A stretch of 64,000 bases of DNA. Origin: Oscheius dolichura (lineage: Eukaryota; Nematoda; Chromadorea; Rhabditida; Rhabditidae). The notes below the pieces were generated by a model, which did no database searches, was not told the DNA's origin, and saw only the letters and a list, made by a program, of their open reading frames with translations. Positions 10,464 through 25,600 of the stretch are shown piece after piece. The stretch is taken from NCBI GenBank assembly GCA_932521035.1, contig OW051497.1, forward strand, positions 6,758,001 to 6,822,000. Reading direction: 5' to 3'. Positions within the stretch are counted from its first letter, which is position 1. Each line of letters starts with the position of its first letter. A program made the position numbers and the translations under genes.

Positions 10464-13400
10464 ATGCATCTCATTTTGGTGAGTTTGACTAGACTGCCCG
10501 TTTGGATAAAAACCACCCGCGTGGCGTTCCAATTATCTTTCGACTATTTGGTTCAGAGAATATATGACGTGATTTAAATACCCCAACGATCTCTGTAAAA
10601 AGAATAGTTTGCATTTTAGATTGGATTTGCCTGCCTCCATGTTGCCGTCTCAAGATCTGTCATAGACCCGCCAGTTCAACCAGTAGGAATTGAAACAAAC
10701 GGCCTTTGCTCTACTGTCAGATGTGCTAATGGACAAACGTATTATTCTCCATATTTATATTATTTTGGAAGATGTTTAGATGTCGTTTGATGCCGAACCA
10801 GAACTGTACCGAGAATTGTGAGCTGTTCGCAAGATGTGTTACCGATAACACGTCAGTCCTGAACGGAACCCTCCCATCAAATGGCAGTTCAACTGGTAGC
10901 TGCCCTCCTAACCAGGAAAGACAAGCCTGTGGATCCTCTTGTGAACCAACTTGTGCTCAGCCTGTGGTCGTGAGAGCAAACATAACTCGCGGAAGTTAAA
11001 CTGTATTTTTAGGAAATGTGCGACGAAAGGTGCAACGTGAACGTTTGCCGGTGCAAGGCTGGATATGTCAAGGACGTCAGTGGCAATTGCATCCAGCAAT
11101 CACAATGCCCCAATATCTCAGGTTAGAACTCTAAACAGTTCTTCGACAGTTTTGTAGTCATTACTCCTCTACCGTTAACGTGTGCTAATATGCTCTGCAC
11201 TCCCGGATACGTCTGCACCCAAATTCAGATCAACTGCCTGCGAGCACCTTGTCCCCAACCAGCTCCAGAATGTGTCCCCGTTGATGGTACTCATTCTTGT
11301 TTGATCTCATCACATCAACTTTAGGGTCAAATGGAAACCAGAACCAGAGCTGTCCGGCGAATGAGGTCTGGAATTCTTGTGGAAACGTATGCGAGAAGAC
11401 CTGCGCAACTCGAAACAACGGAATGTGCCCCTTGAGCTGTATGCCTAATGGAGCCTGTGAATGCCAGAAAGGCTACGTCCGTCAGAATGGTGCCTGCATC
11501 CTGGCGTCTCAATGTCCTACAGGTACAAACGCTGTCAATCCTATCACCCCTCCTCGTCCTCGTCTTCTTCCTTTCAACGGTTGAATGTCTTTTGTGTTGT
11601 CTATTACCTGGTGTCCTGTCTTGGTCTCATGTGTCTATAAATAAACGTTTCCGAAATTATTTAGCTGCTGATCCCGGCGAGTGTAAGGCCAACGAAACAT
11701 ATACCGAGTGTGGATCTTCCTGTGAACCCAGCTGCTCCAACCCGATACCGGTCTGTGATATTTAGGAATTAACCACAGCTCTTCGCAGGAAATGTGCACT
11801 GCTGTTTGTATTATTGGCTGTCAGTGTCAGGGTGGTTTCATGAGGAATGCATCAGGAACATGTGTGGCCCAGCAAGACTGTTCATGTAACTAAAATGCTT
11901 TTTTTCCCCAGTACCCAGCTCTTTAGCTGAGCAGCCCACCTCAACCTGTGCTAATGTTAAATGTACAGCTGACACTGAATGCAAAATGATCAGTACTCTG
12001 TTCTGTAAGAAGGAACCTTGCCCACAGACTCCTAAATGTGTTCCCCGTTCCAGTAAGACTTCGCTCCTTCGGCGAATTTTATGATTAGATCCAACGATTG
12101 CTCCTCCTCCCAAATGCAATCTTTTCTGTCCAGAAGGACAACGATGTGAACTTCAAGAAGTACAGTGCTTCGCTGCCCCATGCAATCCCATTCCCCATTG
12201 CGTCAATGAGACCACTGGCAAGTTTATTTTAAAAGTCTAATGGTAGCACGTTTAGCAGTCGATCCTCCCGGCAGTTCCTGCGCATTAGTAGACTGTGTCT
12301 CTGGTTCGATCTGCACAGAGGAACCTCTGGAATGTTTCGCCCCTCCATGGTTTGATTTTATCTAACACAGTGCAACTTGTCTTCAGCCCAACAGAAGCTA
12401 AATGTTTACCCCAAGGGAACGCGACGTGTGACACGATGCAATGTGCCGACGGCTTCATTTGTGAACTGGACAATGGAGTTCCCTCTTGTGTATACAGTAA
12501 CCCTTTACAGACCACTGTAGTAATCTTACATTAAAGATGGGCCTTCCTCCTGTGCCGCAACATTGTGCATTACCGGCAGTCAGTGTGTCGAAGAAGAGAT
12601 TCCATGCCTTCAGGCTCCTTGGTATGTTTTTTCCCATAAAAATAGCTCTGTTTAAGTCCAACAAGAGCAAAGTGCGTCGCTAACAATTCTACTGACGGGC
12701 CTATTCCTCTTTCACCGTGTGCAGCAACTACCTGTCCTGCTGGATCCGACTGCCTTGAAGAAGAAGTCGCTTGCTTTGTAGCACCATGGTAACCTTAAGA
12801 TTCAGATAGAAACGACGATGCTTTAGCGAAAAACAGGCTCGATGTGTGCCCGCAAATGGCACAACTGGAGCTACTTGTGAGAATGTCCGTCTGAAGTGTC
12901 ATGCAGGAGAACAATGCGGAATGGTTAACGGTTCCCCAACTTGTGTCCCTGGTAATTGAGTCGATAATGTGTCCGAATTTCCTTTATTCCAGGGTGTCCA
13001 ATCAATGAGACCTACCGGGAATGCAGTTCTTGTGAACAGCAATGTGGACAGGAACTTATGGTAAGATCTATATTTATGACCAGTAGAAAGCGTGCAGATG
13101 TGCCCAGCAGTATGCGGTCCTCCTAAATGCCAATGTGAAAATGGATTTTCGAGAACAACACTCGGAAACTGCGTCCTCGATGTAGAATGCTCCAAAAATG
13201 GTATACTCTAATCGAAGGGACTATGTTCACTCTGTCCTGTACATAACATTTTTCTGCACAATTGTAACACGGCGTAATAAACAGTATTCCTTTCAATATT
13301 AAAGATGTTGCCGAAGACCCGCCTACATCGTCTTCCTGCGCGGCAACTTCTTGTCCTGTGGGATCTGTCTGCGTTGAGGAGGATGTCCCCTGCTTTGTAG

Positions 13401-14726
13401 CGCCGTGGTAGGTGAACAATAAGACAAAAGTAAATGAATATGTCTTAGTCCAAAACAAGCTAGGTGTGGGCCTGCTAACAATACTAATGAGGTATCTTGT
13501 GATAATGTTCGCCTGAGGTGTACTGAAGGACAAGAGTGTGGGATGGTCCATGGTTCGCCCACGTGTGTGCCTGGTAATAAGATGATAAACTAAACCTATT
13601 ATATTCACAGTCTGCGCACTTAATGAGACATTCACTGATTGCTTTGGATGCGAACACACGTGTGCAATAGATATGACTGTATGAAGAGAAGAAACTCTTA
13701 CCCGTAGTCTTTTTAGAGTTGCGCAGCAGAGTGCAGAACAACAGGATGCCAGTGCAATTTCGGCTACTCTAGAAATTCTAGTGGACTTTGCATTCAAAAA
13801 GAGGATTGCCCTACAAGCGGTTGGCTCAAAAGTATCTAAAGATGTTAAATATATTCAGACCAAACACTGGTGTGCGGAACTGTCAAATGTAAAGAAGGAT
13901 ATACCTGCACAATTATACTTGGAACGCCAAAATGCGAAGCCAGAGACACTACATCAGAAGAAGATGACGATGATAATGAAACTAAATGCAAGAAAAACGA
14001 AGCATTCGATGGATGCGGCGGCTGTGAATCAACTTGTGAGAATGAAAACCCCGTAGGCACCTTATCCCCATCTTGCAAATAGTTCCAGGTTTGTGCAATG
14101 GCCTGTATGCCGGGAAAATGTGCCTGTGTCCCGGGGTTTGTTCGTCTCAATGGAAAGTGCGTAACATATGACAAATGTGACAAAATTGTTGACACAAGTA
14201 AGAATTAAATACGATAATGAGATACATTCGCTGAGCAGACCCTGTTTGCGGACCAAACGAGGATTACACGGAATGTATGCCATCATGTGAAAGTAACTGT
14301 AGAGGAGACAGAGTGGGGGGAAAGTAAACTCGAAATATGAGGTAATTTAGTGCTCTGATGGTAATAACTCTACGATGACTTTTGCTCTCTGTACCCCCGG
14401 CTGTGTTTGTAAACCTTTCTACAAAAGAGACCATGCTGGAGTGTGTCGCCATAACCGTCACTGCTACTCACGTACTAAATCTTATATTACAAAGATCATT
14501 TCTATTTTCAGACGCTGGCTGTGGTAAGAATGAAAAGTGGAGCAGATGTCGCAAATGCGAGCAGACTTGTGGAGAAACTAACAACGTAAGTGGCAATGTA
14601 TCGCACCCATCTTCTCCTTTTTCGACTTGTGACAACGAGTGCAAAGACGATCCAGGATGTCGCTGCAAAGATGGATTCGCTCGAGATTCCGACGGTCACT
14701 GCGTTGATTCAGACACCGGCTGTTAA
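10464..14726 (+). CDS. Secreted multi-domain TIL/EB cysteine-rich protein
   Basis: Exon 1 is five codons (MHLIL) and exon 2 completes a signal peptide (IGFACLHVAVS). About 25 short exons then alternate two modules. TIL (trypsin inhibitor-like) modules have the form CxxNExxxxCgsxCexxC...C.C.CxxGyvR..G.Cv...qC, for example CPPNQERQACGSSCEPTC, NEVWNSCGNVCEKTC and NETYTECGSSCEPSC. The other modules resemble EB/six-cysteine units: CANMLCTPGYVC, SCAATTCPAGSDC, CDTMQCADGFIC. Most TIL modules are split by an intron just after the fourth or fifth cysteine. The last module ends CRCKDGFARDSDGHC before TAA; AATAAA follows at about 14741. TIL proteins usually inhibit serine proteases or act as extracellular scaffolds (zonadhesin-like). 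With eight or more TIL units this is longer than typical nematode inhibitors. Exon borders are by eye; domain content is secure. Confidence 0.82.
12719..13812 (+). repeat. Internal duplication of an EB-EB-TIL exon block
   Basis: Two consecutive blocks of about 480 bp (12719-13197 and 13335-13812) encode the same order of modules. Compare CPAGSDCLEEEVACFVAPC with CPVGSVCVEEDVPCFVAPC, then QARCVPANGT with QARCGPANNT, then CGMVNGSPTCVPG with CGMVHGSPTCVPG, then a TIL module beginning CPINETYREC or CALNETFTDC. Intron positions are shared, so whole exons were copied. Confidence 0.8.
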
Positions 14727-15479
14727 TAGTCCTTTTTCCAATAAAATTCATGTTGCTAGAACACGTTGTTAATAAAATAGTTGAGGTTATTGTACTTGTA
14801 ATACTTTTCAACGTCATGTTGTTCGCTGAACTCTCTTTCGAGTTTGGTAAACAAGAAATCAGAAAAGATGGCTGCCTTAGTGGACCACTTGCGAATCCTC
14901 TTAGTGATACTGACAAACAGCGAACCCGTCAGAACGTTTCTCTTCGACCTGCCTCAATGTTCCTCAATGTTCTCTTGAGCCTCTCTTGGGCCTTCCAAGC
15001 TTTTTATAAGCGTCCATTCCTCCTTGCACTTCTCATGCTTTATGCCGTCTCGACTTGACCACGGATGGTGTTAATGGTCTTCAACGTGCCTCTCTATCGT
15101 GGAAAATCAGAAACCCAACAAATTTCATGTGACCCCCTAACAATATGAAAAAGCCGACAAAAATATTTACCGCATAACACTGCGTTCAAAGCTCCCGAAA
15201 TGGAATCATGGTTGTGCAAACTAATGAGTCAGGAAAACATTACGGAGAAAAGTTCTGGATATGGATAAACGTCAATGTTATTTATGTAATTTTGGCAAAC
15301 AGAGGTCATGAAGTCAATTTTCTAGGCTACGTTTTCTGTTGACTGACGCGGTGTTGGTCGTAAAATGGTCTTGAACAGTCCTCTCTGAAAAGATATAAAA
15401 GGCAAAGACAAGAGGTGTTTGTACGCTCCTTCTACCGCTGCTTTCTTTTACCATTACAAAAACTAAAGTTACTTTTCAG
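14727..15479 (+). other. Intergenic between the two TIL genes
   Basis: Begins with poly(A) signals of the upstream gene (two AATAAA within 14741-14775) and ends with the TATA-bearing promoter of the downstream gene. The 102-codon frame at 14750-15058 starts inside the poly(A) region and has no signal peptide, cysteines or splice support; I regard it as chance. Confidence 0.55.
15394..15400 (+). promoter_or_regulatory. TATA box of the three-TIL gene
   Basis: TATAAAA lies 80 nt before the start codon, and a splice acceptor (cttttcag) abuts the ATG. Transcription would begin near 15425, leaving only about 55 nt for a leader, which is too short for an ordinary 5' exon plus intron. Confidence 0.55.
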
Positions 15480-16647
15480 ATGAAAAATTGCATTGCTTTC
15501 CTTGTCCTTGCTGGAGCTTGTCTAGCCCAGTTCCCACAGTTCCCCAATCAACAACCGAACAGAAACTGTGGGGCTAATGAGCAGTTCAACAGCTGTGGAT
15601 CTGCCTGCGAGCCATCCTGTACTAACCCCAATCCGGTAAGATCTCAAACAAAAGTCGCTGAACATCTTGACAGCAAATGTGCACCATGCAGTGCGTGGTT
15701 GGCTGCCAGTGCAGACAAGGATTCTTCCGAAATGCCCAGAAGCAATGTGTTCAAAGAAATCAGTGCCCCAACGGCCCTGGACAGCAGAACTGCGGAGTCA
15801 ACGAGCAGTACACCCAATGCGGATCCGCCTGTCAGCCATCTTGTTCCAACCCTAACCCGGTAAGTACTTTTTCGTAGCGTAACTAAAAACATTCGATAGA
15901 TCTGTACTCAGCAATGTGTGGCTGGATGCTCCTGTAGACAAGGATATATCCGCAATGCTCAAAGACAATGCGTCCCTAGACAGCAGTGCCCCAACACACC
16001 TAACAGTCCTGGACAAATTAGAACCACAAGGAGAACTCAGCAGAACTGTGGAGTCAATGAGCAGTACACCCAGTGTGGATCCGCTTGCCAACCATCTTGT
16101 TCCAACCCCAACCCCGTAAGATCTCTTTATAGTGTACTTCTTACAACCACGACAGATCTGTACTCTGCAATGTGTGGCTGGATGCTCCTGCAGACAGGGA
16201 TACATCCGCAATGCTCAAAGACAATGCGTCCCTAGACAACAGTGCCCCAACACCCAATTCAGAACAACCCGTTGTAAGTATTCTAATATCCAAATTAGTA
16301 CAAATCCTTATAGCCACCGCAACCACAGGATGTTCTACCATTCGATGCAGCCAGGGATACCAGTGCGTCGAGCCACCACAGATCAACTGTTTCCGCGCTC
16401 CTTGCCCTCAACTCCCAGCTCGTTGTGAACCCATCACTCGCACTACTCGCGGAACCACAACTGGCAGTGAGTACACTTTCTATTCTCCATAAATTCGTCC
16501 TTATAGATACCTGCGCCACAACTCGATGCCCTCAAGGAAAGAGATGTGTTCTCCAACAGGTGCAGTGCATCCGCGCTCCATGGTAAGTATCTAAAGCTAT
16601 CTTTCTAATTCCCCATTTACAGCAACCCCATCCCACAATGTGTCTAA
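15480..16647 (+). CDS. Secreted TIL-domain protein with three near-identical TIL units
   Basis: The start MKNCIAFLVLAGACLAQ is a clear signal peptide. Three TIL units follow, each divided by one short intron after NPNP: CGANEQFNSCGSACEPSC, then twice CGVNEQYTQCGSACQPSC, with second halves such as CVAGCSCRQGYIRNAQRQC. The C-terminus holds two six-cysteine units, CSTIRCSQGYQC and CATTRCPQGKRC, and ends NPIPQCV. Units 2 and 3 are almost identical in DNA sequence, pointing to recent duplication or gene conversion. AATAAA is at 16680-16685. It lies directly downstream of the larger TIL gene on the same strand and is probably a paralogue made by tandem duplication. Likely secreted protease inhibitor; target unknown. 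Confidence 0.9.
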
Positions 16648-16780
16648 GATGACACCTCTACACATGATTTGTCCTGTACAATAAACGTTTATTTAATGAA
16701 TGACGCTGTTCCTTTTACAATTGTGAAAGCATGCACTTTATGCTTCGGTGCCAACTCTTTCCGATAAACAACGATGAATA

Positions 16781-17807
16781 TCAGTCTGAAGCGGGAATTT
16801 CATTGCAAATTGTGAAAACATACCCTTCTACGATATGGCCTCCATTGGAAAACATCGTGTTACAGAAGAACTTCCCAATGCGTGAAGTAATACTATCTAT
16901 TATTTGATACCACCACACAATTTGTACAAGAAGCCATAGCAGGCATTCAGCAAAGGCGAAAAGAAATAATCGGACGTTTTCGTCTTTCTTGTAGAGTTTT
17001 TCCCAGAATCCCTTCTTTTTTACCTGATACTTGATCAAAATAAGACGAGAGGACAGTATACTTACAGAAATGAAGACGTACTTTCCAAGAGTTACGAAAT
17101 TAAGGAACAGAGAGACAAATATACTAGGGAGATTGATGATCTGCCCGTAGGTCTTCTCTGCCCAACATTCATCGTAGCTAAAGGCCGATTGCAGGTTGAC
17201 CGTATCAAATGTCAGAATACAGCCTAAATTGCATACTTTTAACGATGTTGTGAGTGGCTAAACCTCGCCAAAATGTCTCTCCAAGTACGGATAATCCAAG
17301 CAGCCAGGAGGTCATTATTAATACCTTTAACTACTTGTTTTATTGCAAAAGCTCCCTACCCAGACAACAGGAAGAGAAAAGATCTTATTGTAACGGTTCC
17401 AATAGTAGACTGCCACAAATCTGTTAAAGGCAAGGAACAACTCAGAGGGATATAGGGAAACTTCAGGAGCGGTGACCACATTCAATCCGTAGCCAACGAT
17501 GCCCACTTTCCTAAAACGGGCACTTGTTGAAGCTACGTTATTCCTTTACCAGAAGAGAGGCACAGCCATGGAAACCGTCATTGACACGCTTGAGACTATG
17601 TGTGCCACAGATCTTGACAAACAGAGCAACACAAATGGTGATTTAAACTTGCTCTTTATAAGGATTTTTATAATAATCACACTGTGGACTAGCACACAGA
17701 TGCAGCAAACCTAATGGGATTCATTGGATTACAGTAAAGATACGTACCAGTGATAAAACAGACGCGCAAAAATAGTCTTCTGCCAGAGGAGAATGAAATA
17801 GAAACAT
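16781..17807 (-). CDS. Nematode serpentine (chemoreceptor-like) GPCR
   Basis: Six exons joined by introns of about 35-40 nt give about 280 residues with seven hydrophobic segments: VCCICVLVHSVIIIKILI; VAHIVSSVSMTVSMAVPLF; a third ending FNRFVAVYYWNRYNKIFS; VLIMTSWLLGLSVLGETFW; LPSIFVSLFLNFVTLGKYVF; LFLFAFAECLLWLLVQIVWW; and a last segment with NGGHIVEGYVFTICN. The NRF triplet at the end of segment 3 followed by Y-x-K-I-F is the usual signature of nematode srx/srw-type receptors in place of DRY. The start MFLFHSPLAEDYF matches a short extracellular N-terminus. It converges on the TIL gene; their 3' ends are about 100 bp apart. Which serpentine subclass it belongs to is not decidable by eye. 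Confidence 0.8.
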
Positions 17808-18543
17808 TATACCGCGCGAGGAAACGAAACAGCTGTGTGGTCGGATAGCAGACTTAAATAGGCTTGTTACGAATCACATCAAGCAAATGGAATTGTTGCT
17901 GTCTAGAGAAGAAGTGTATTGAATTAAACATTCAAAGTTCAGACGGGGGACTGCCGACCGAACGCCATAATTTACGGCTTGATATCTAGGTGAAAAATGA
18001 GATTCAGGGGGAACTCGGGATGAAGAGAAAAGGGCTTTTTGAAAAGCTTAGGTATTTGCTAACGTTCTAATCTCTTCTGAATAGCCATAACGAAGTTATC
18101 CCTTTTGTCTGGCCGGCAACTCGACTCGCACTTTCAGTTGTTTGATCCTCTCATTGTGCTAGCCTTGACCGTCCTGTTTGCTTGTGGTTGCAGCCGGTAA
18201 TTATGCTCTAAGCCGTTTCGAACCGCAGAAATCCGCCCTTTTAGGGATTTCAGCTTCCCCTTTTCTGGGGGATTTTACTTGGACCGGAATCAACCTGACT
18301 ATATAATCAGGACGAGTCCGACGCCCACCCATTTGCTACTTTTCATTTGTAAAAACTTTGCCGCTGAGGGATGCCGCTTTCACTCCATCCGTTTCTCACC
18401 GTAGTCCAATGTAACCCCCGGGTAATTATGCCTGAAGTGATCCCGTCAGAGGGGCACTCAAGTCTTGCCATAAACCATAACCTGATCCTCCTCCTGCTTC
18501 CTGTTCCTCCTTTTTGTTTTAGAGCGTAGAGTTCATTTCAGTC
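17808..18543. other. Divergent intergenic region
   Basis: Separates the 5' ends of the GPCR (-) and the GRL gene (+). A TATATAA at 18300-18306 is 240 nt before the GRL start; a ttttag acceptor at about 18520 and ttcag at 18540 suggest a 5' UTR intron. No coding sequence seen. Confidence 0.45.
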
Positions 18544-19828
18544 ATGTTGTTGCTGCTACTCTTCCTACCGTATTCTCTTGGCCAGGGCTGTGGAGCACCT
18601 CGATGTGGCTACCGTCCGTATTTCCAACAACCTCAACCTGTGTATGGGCCTCAATATGTCCAGCCTGTTGCCATTCCTCGACCCGGCCCACAACCTCAGC
18701 CACACCCAGAGATTGACCCTCAACTTTATTACACCAGTAAATTTCCCCAGAAGGTGAACACCTATTATTAGATCCAGATTCATATGCCCTCCCACCACAA
18801 GTCCTAGCGTCTACAGATAAAGAAACTATAACAGTCTCTACTGCCACACCTGATCCTGTGAAGGTAACTGAAGCTTTTCTTCTTGCTAAATGAAGTTCAG
18901 GAGTACCAGAAGTTTGAAAAAGAACTCAGCAAGCTTTCTCCGTACTCACCGACAACGGAGCCTGCTGAGCCGACGACTCCTCCCGTGGAATCCCCCTTTA
19001 ACAATACTGGAGTAACCTATATTAGGGAGCTCTCTTACGTCCCTCAGACGTACTTGCCACGACCAATGCCTTATCGGCCCCATCCTTTACTTCCAAGAGG
19101 TTTCCTCGGTGAATGCAAAAAGGAAGATATTTCAGGATGCCCTGTGTTGCCTCCACAATATGTGAGACCAATGCCTTATATGCCGAGAGGGTATGTTACA
19201 CCTTATATTCCTCAGCCTCAACCTATGCCGCTTCCTCAACCGGCACCTGTTCCTGTGCCCGTTCCAGTGCCCCCTCCTCAACCTGGTAAGTGCAGAAAGA
19301 AAAAAACTTAAACGCTGGTTAGTTGTGTATCCCCAACCTGGTTATGTAAGACCTCCTCCACTGAATGACTGCTGTGGGAGATGTCATTCACCTTGTCAAT
19401 ATCGACCATTCCCAAGGGTTAGGCACTTTTTGTAAGGAAGAAGCCTACGTTTATAGGCCAAAGCGTCTAAAACAATCGAAAAACAAAAGAATTATGTTCC
19501 AATGCGAGATTCAATCGAAGTCACCAAGGACACCCGTTGCAGTAACGAGGAATTGAAGGAGTTAATGCTCAAGGTGCGGCGGAACAATTAGGTTTACTGC
19601 ACTTCTTTAGGCTACTACAAGGACACCGGCGCTATCGAAACGAATCATTCAGAAGGTGGCTGAAGAGGAAATTGGCGGTCAGAACCGGAAGAGAAGAGAT
19701 GAATATGAGATTCAGGATTCTTTTCGGTGATCTGCTCTAGGGAAGACTTTTCTTACGTTGCTAGGAGCGAGATGTTCTGCCAGACAGAAAAGAATGACAT
19801 TATCTGCTACGCATTCCAACATACATGA
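18544..19828 (+). CDS. grl: Ground-like (GRL) hedgehog-related secreted protein
   Basis: Signal peptide MLLLLLFLPYSLGQ, then a long proline-rich region (PQPVYGPQYVQP; PYRPHPLLPRG; repeated PVPVPVP), a small cysteine cluster NDCCGRCHSPCQY, and a C-terminal ground-like domain. That domain is spread over exons giving RCSNEELKELMLK, KRIIQKVAEEEIGG, FFSVICSREDFSYVARSEMF and CQTEKNDIICYAFQHT. The ground-like domain is found only in nematode hedgehog-related proteins, which act in cuticle and apical matrix formation and lack the autoprocessing Hint module; none is seen here. Introns are 35-43 nt and every junction keeps phase, including the one that skips a tempting stop at 19433-19435. AATAAA is at 19913-19918. 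Confidence is high for the domain and moderate for exact junctions. Confidence 0.87.
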
Positions 19829-21351
19829 TCACTTTCTCTTCTTTAGAACTTCAGTGTTTTATTGTAAATAATGTACCTCGCACCGTGTCGTAAAATAACT
19901 ATCTCAATGATCAATAAATTTGTTGTAATTGCTTTCAATTTTCTATTATCTTGGGTTGCTAAAAACATAAGCGTATCGATACTACCGTAACGTTAAAACG
20001 TGAACGGTACCATATCGACTGAAACTGCTCTACAACTTTTCTAAAATTCGTTCTATACAGATGTTAAGAAAGAAATCGGGTATTCAATATGTAGCTTTTA
20101 AGAAATTTATTAAAATAGTTTGGAGTCACGTGACGTCATCATCCTCCAGCTGGGGCGGCTACAGCGGGTCCCGCGGCGACGCCTGATTGCTGTATTTGGC
20201 AATGTTCCACCATTTCTCCCGCTACATCCTTATTTAAAGTCAAATGCTTTAGAAGTTCTTATTTTGCAGCCGTTTTACAATGTTTTAAGTAAAATCTATT
20301 ACAAACTGCATTTCCTCATAAAATACCCCCTTCAAGAATAATGGCCATCTGACAGAAATAGTTGGTTCCTGTCAAATTGACAGTCGATTAACAGGATTGG
20401 CTTCATTTCTAGTCAGTCTTGAAGCTGCGGTGGCCGGAGACGGTCGGCTCTTATTTTTCTTCCTGGAGGCTGCTGGCGCTGTAGCCGCTGAGTTCCCAGA
20501 TGACCAGGATAACCTCAAGATGTGCTGTAGCTGTAGCTGGTAGAAGAAGAATGTCATCCTTTGTGCAGAAGACCAAGAATACAATCAAAAAGGAGATTAC
20601 GACGATTGGAGTGGCAGCGCTGAGCAAGAGTGGACCAGGAATACACTCAAAAAGGATATTACGACAACGGGAGTAGCAGTGGAGTACCAGTGGCGCCTAC
20701 AGTGCAAGGTTGGTGTCCAAGATGCTTCAGACCATTACTTGCGGATGGATAATAGCAGACTTAAAAGCGCTTCCAGTAACTCTTCCTAGTCTAATTTCGC
20801 TCGCTAATAAAATGACGACTGAGAACAAATTCTCATTGAAATCAATGTGGTAAGGAAAGATCGGAATGAATTTTTTGTCCTCCCAAATTTTTGTTTTTTA
20901 TACCTGTACAAGGAGCACTGCTAGAAATGACGCAGTTGCAAAGTTAGTCGCAGAAAATATATGTGTGACATCAATGATTTCATCCGCCATAACTGGGAAG
21001 ATCTCCCTTGCTTTTTTTAAAGAACCAAATCATAAAACATTTAGTGTTAAGAGATGTTTTGACATCAGGTGCGATCTTTAAAAATAGTCATGTGGAGACT
21101 GTTTTGTGCAGGCCATCAACTCATCACGTCACATTCTTTAAAGATGTAAACGTTTATTATGTTATACTTTCGGACGCTGTACTTTAAATATTGTACAAAA
21201 CAGACTTGAAAGAGAATGTCATGAAAATGAGGGCATAACATCGTTTGGGGAATACAGATACACGTACAGATCACATTCGGGAATCATTGAGATATGTCAC
21301 TATTCTGACCTAGTAATACAATAGCATAAGATTAAAGGAGGCTCCCGTATA
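19829..21351. other. Intergenic with a possible small secreted gene near 20.4-20.8 kb
   Basis: Around 20430-20751 the plus strand carries a hydrophobic stretch RLLFFFLEAAGAVAAEF, two copies of an EYxQKGxYD motif and a C-terminus CPRCFRPLLADG before TAA, with AATAAA near 20805. I could not find a start codon or a fully consistent set of splice sites, so I do not call a CDS. The rest of the gap shows nothing recognisable. Confidence 0.3.
20577..20690 (+). repeat. Imperfect 62-bp tandem repeat
   Basis: Two units start at 20577 and 20639. The shared core reads GAATACAATCAAAAAGGAGA in the first and GAATACACTCAAAAAGGATA in the second, followed by similar ACGAC...GGAGT.GCAG. Because the period is not a multiple of three, the coding frame shifts between units. 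Confidence 0.65.

Positions 21352-25600
<4,249 letters not shown>

Noticed and set aside
13123-13797. 224-codon minus-strand open frame
   Set aside because: It lies antisense to the EB and TIL exons and spans their introns. Cysteine-rich exons on the plus strand keep phase and family pattern; the antisense frame has neither.
14750-15058. 102-codon plus ORF after the multi-TIL gene
   Set aside because: Starts within the poly(A) signal region and has no supporting structure.
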